NCBI GenBank assembly: GCA_000934455.1
Contig: KN894578.1
Coordinates: 24,458 to 48,030, forward strand
From: Apostichopus parvimensis
Taxonomy: Eukaryota; Echinodermata; Holothuroidea; Aspidochirotida; Stichopodidae
Length of the DNA stretch: 23,573 bases
Direction: 5' to 3'
The translations under genes were made by a program, and so were the position numbers. Numbering within the stretch: the first letter of the stretch is position 1; each line of letters opens with the position of its first letter. Of the stretch, positions 21,001 through 23,573 are shown in pieces. Below the pieces are notes generated by a model. That model was not told the origin of the DNA. It did no database searches and saw only the letters and a list, made by a program, of their open reading frames with translations.

Positions 21001-22553
21001 TAAAATGTAAGTATGTTTATATGCAGTAAATATTATGCATGATGAAGCACAGGTTGTAAGTGACAAGAGATTTATTGATACCGGCTATATTTTATTCTAA
21101 CGAGAGCCAGATTTACCATAAACAGAAAATGACATGTACTGATAATATGTATGAGCGAGTCATGTATTGTTATACTGCTTGATATGTAAACATTACTGTA
21201 TGTCAGGTAATGACTGTTATGTGGAGGAACACTGTGTATATGGTCGTAGCGGCCTCGGCTACAACATGATATTCTAAATAACTATGAGCAGCTAAGGCAT
21301 CAAATTGTTTTACTGTGAACTTCAAATTGCTACTACGAGAAGTGTGAATACATATGTATGCCCACTGATTTGAGAATGGAATAATCTCAGTTTTATCATT
21401 TAACACATCATCGTGATATATATCTTGTAATTCCTTACTAAATATCGTTACTCTCCTCTCTCAGTTATAATCATCGTCTCAGCGAGTGCTTTTATATTTT
21501 TGGTCGGTGGTCTTAGTTGCGTAATCTATTTAATGTAAGTAAAACCTTTAATTCAATCCTTCAATTTTCTGTATTCCTTCGGACGGAAGCAAGGACGCCC
21601 TGCCATGGGTCCATGATATATAGTCTATGCTTGGTCATCCTGGAATAAGGTGGATGCGATTCATGAAAGATTTTGATAATTCACTGATTATCAGTTTTAC
21701 ATTCATTTATACCTTATATTGATTTTAATCTCTGACGAATAGAACATTACACTCATTTATCACACAACAGACTTAGTATATTGGCATACGTCTCATAACA
21801 AGTTATTATTTGAGGCAAACTTTATCATCTCTGAAACAAAAGATTCGTCTCTGTATTAACAAGTTTGGGAACAAATTGGAAAGCAGATCATCCCTTTAAA
21901 AGCTGTCCAAATATCAAGCCAGATCATTTGCTACAACAAGTTCTTATCTGTCACTTACTTCATAGAGTAGCAGTGGGCATAAAATTGGGCTTGTGGACGC
22001 AGCAAAAATATTGCGCACAATCTGGGTAGAATGAGAGTGTCGCAACCCTTACGGATAAACAAACTGCCGGTCAAAACGTGTATTAAATGATATCTTCTCT
22101 AGATATATTTACGAAGCATTTGCATTTGATTACACCATGTGCTGATTATAAAGGCTTGTATTATTACATATTGTTGTATGTTATTTGATTCGAAACAGTT
22201 ATGTTTCTCTCGTCTTTTTCTTCCATTATCAATCTTCTGAATTTTTGTTATGATACAATGCCATTTTAATTTGCAGGAGAAGGGCGAAATCTAAAAATGG
22301 AAAGCCGGTTAACATTGCAGTACATGATATCAATCATCAAGCAACGAATCGCAATAATGAGAACCACACCGAAGATTACGAAGTAATACCTCCGAGGAGC
22401 GAGAATGGTGAAAGAATGAATCATAATTTCTTTATTAATGAAAAAGGATATAATTTAGCCACGGACAGTGATGACAACAATCGAACATTCGACGACAATC
22501 GAAAAAGCAAAGATATGGTTAGGAACCTTGCTTATGAAAGTTACGACGGATAA
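18041..22553 (+). CDS. Gene C: single-CUB type I transmembrane receptor-like protein, 302 aa, six exons
   Basis: The exons are 18041-18131, 18499-18671, 19772-19946, 20708-20830, 21465-21534 and 22277-22553 (TAA at 22551-22553). Every exon has the same length and phase as in gene A. The signal peptide is nearly identical to A, ending GQSI. The CUB domain spans about 33-146 with GYPN, GWNIS, FLDF, C81, GQWCWNN with C105, and GFKARYY. By hand count 29 of its 116 residues differ from A. An additional cysteine (C130, in FYCQEG) is present, while the second stalk cysteine of A (C167) is a serine here. The stalk is 147-187 and the membrane segment about 188-211. The tail has Y245 in a DYEVIPP motif that A lacks, plus Y269, Y297 and Y300, and ends NLAYESYDG. 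It is probably a surface recognition or signalling protein with a changed ectodomain and a nearly unchanged tail. No named orthologue is recognised. Confidence 0.87.
18132..18490 (+). repeat. Tandem duplication within gene C intron 1
   Basis: Two copies of about 181 bp: 18132-18312 and from 18313. Each begins 'gtaaaagtaat' and runs through the 'ctgt[g/a]ccttcacaca' segment, a T run, and 'catgcc'/'aatgcc' motifs. Gene A has one copy. The second unit is preceded by 'aaccg' like the exon 1 end of gene A, so the intron contains a decoy of the authentic donor at 18312/18313. Confidence 0.7.
19099..19132 (+). repeat. Simple repeats in gene C intron 2
   Basis: A (TTGA)n-like tract is followed by nine AT dinucleotides (19115-19132). 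Gene A has the tetranucleotide part but only 'cgtataag' in place of the AT run, so the AT microsatellite expanded, or was lost in A, after the duplication. Confidence 0.8.
20703..20708 (+). other. NAGNAG tandem acceptor of the gene C stalk exon
   Basis: The same 'caagcag/acagctct' arrangement as in gene A. Exon starts at 20705 and 20708 are both in frame. Only the distal choice creates the Asn-Ser-Ser sequon. Confidence 0.55.
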
Positions 22554-23573
22554 AAATGTGCATATTACGCATGTTCTTATGAATAACCATTGAAGCTCAC
22601 CCATAATGAAGATTACGTATCAGATATCATCCTAATCCTTATTACATATGTTAATATCATATTTAGAAACTGAATACATGTGCTATTAATTTTTAGTATG
22701 GCTACAAGCATATTACAACAACCGCTTTTAGTTTGCGTATACTGTTTAAACATTACCGGTAAAATTGTTCATTACTACATTAGTTAATATTTTAAATGAT
22801 TTAAGTTTAGTTTTAGCTATATTGTTGCCATATTTTAGATGTACTTTTTTAAGTCAGTCTATGGACGAGACAAACGAAGAATTTATCAACGTGATTTCAA
22901 GTTTTCACTGTGGGAAACTACTTAAACGTCTTTTTACGAACATGGATAGAACAAAATAATTATTGATGTTATCAAAATACTGACTGCATTTATGACCTCA
23001 ATTAAAGACAATGTGCATGAGTCAATACGCAAAGCGTATTATTTATATTCTTACCCAAAGAAATAGAAAGGGGAGAATGCTGACACAATGTATGGAAACG
23101 TACGGAACTGGTGAAGCACAGAAAATTTGGGGGCGTTCTTTTTATACGACAAATAAGGCAGCATTATTTGTTCATCGCTGTGTATACACTGTGTATTTTA
23201 CGGGAAATTAGGCTTCGATATCACTTACATTTATCTAAAAAAGGTGACCCTTTTTTCAATAGAAAAGGTTATAAATGATATGTTAGTGGAACAGGATTGA
23301 ATTTGAAGAAAGAAAAAAAACTATCAAAAATGTGATTTCTCAATTAATCAGCGACCGAGGTGTGACACATCGAAGTAGGACGTGTGGTGGTGCTTTACTT
23401 AACCTTTTTCTTTATCCTAGTGGTTTAAGATACTCCAAAATATAAAAAAACAGTTGTAAAGTTACACTATTAATTTTGATTTAGTTTACTTTGAATTTCT
23501 TATTTCAATGACTCCGACAATATTATAATTCTTATTTGCATATTTATAAGGATTCATACAATCACATCAGATC
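22554..23573. other. 3' untranslated region and 3' flank of gene C (runs to window end)
   Basis: Counterpart of 7139-8153, with no independent gene recognised. The ATTAAA present at 7787-7792 is not conserved here, so no shared polyadenylation hexamer of canonical form was identified. Confidence 0.4.

Larger units (their letters stand above)
15532..23573. repeat. Segmental duplication, copy 2 (carries gene C)
   Basis: Collinear with 1-8153, same orientation, to the end of the window. It differs by extra segments in the 5' flank (about 15580-15770 and 16020-16130), an internally duplicated intron 1, an (AT)n expansion in intron 2, and the lack of the 530-bp block in intron 2. Gene B lies between the two copies. 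Confidence 0.9.

Overview
The window looks like nuclear DNA from an animal, most probably a marine invertebrate deuterostome such as an echinoderm. That guess rests on AT-rich sequence, short exons with GT-AG introns, a hAT-type miniature transposon and CUB-domain proteins. No species marker was found. There are no bacterial-style genes, tRNA, rRNA or CRISPR arrays.

The window holds three tandem paralogues, all on the + strand, each encoding a small type I membrane protein. The shared plan is a signal peptide, one CUB domain split over two exons, a Ser/Thr/Pro-rich stalk exon, a transmembrane exon, and a cytoplasmic tail with tyrosine motifs. I spliced them by eye. Gene A (2262-7138) and gene C (18041-22553) each have six exons of identical lengths (91, 173, 175, 123, 70 and 277 nt) and encode 302 aa. 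Gene B (9361-14830) is an older relative between them, with 301 aa in the model preferred here. All splice phases agree across the three genes.

Layout: 1-8153 is gene A with its flanks. 8154-9360 is the A-B spacer and 5' region of B. 9361-15250 is gene B, with a triplicated stalk exon, a 564-bp hAT-like MITE in its last intron and a damaged 3' end. 15532-23573 is a second copy of the 1-8153 block, carrying gene C. The A and C blocks align along their whole length, flanks and introns included, so they come from a recent segmental duplication of about 15.5 kb period, which may include B.

The most notable signal is that the CUB exons of A and C differ by about 11-13% of bases while a sampled intron differs by about 5%. 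Nearly all exon changes are amino-acid replacements (35 against 6 silent by hand count). The signal peptide and the end of the tail are much more conserved. This is the pattern of an ectodomain under diversifying selection above a constrained signalling tail, as in immune, self-recognition or gamete-recognition receptors. The function is inference and no ligand can be named. Other notable points are a conserved NAGNAG acceptor that would switch an N-glycosylation site on or off, lineage-specific cysteine changes, stalk length change by exon duplication in B, and the decay of B's tail through three reading frames.
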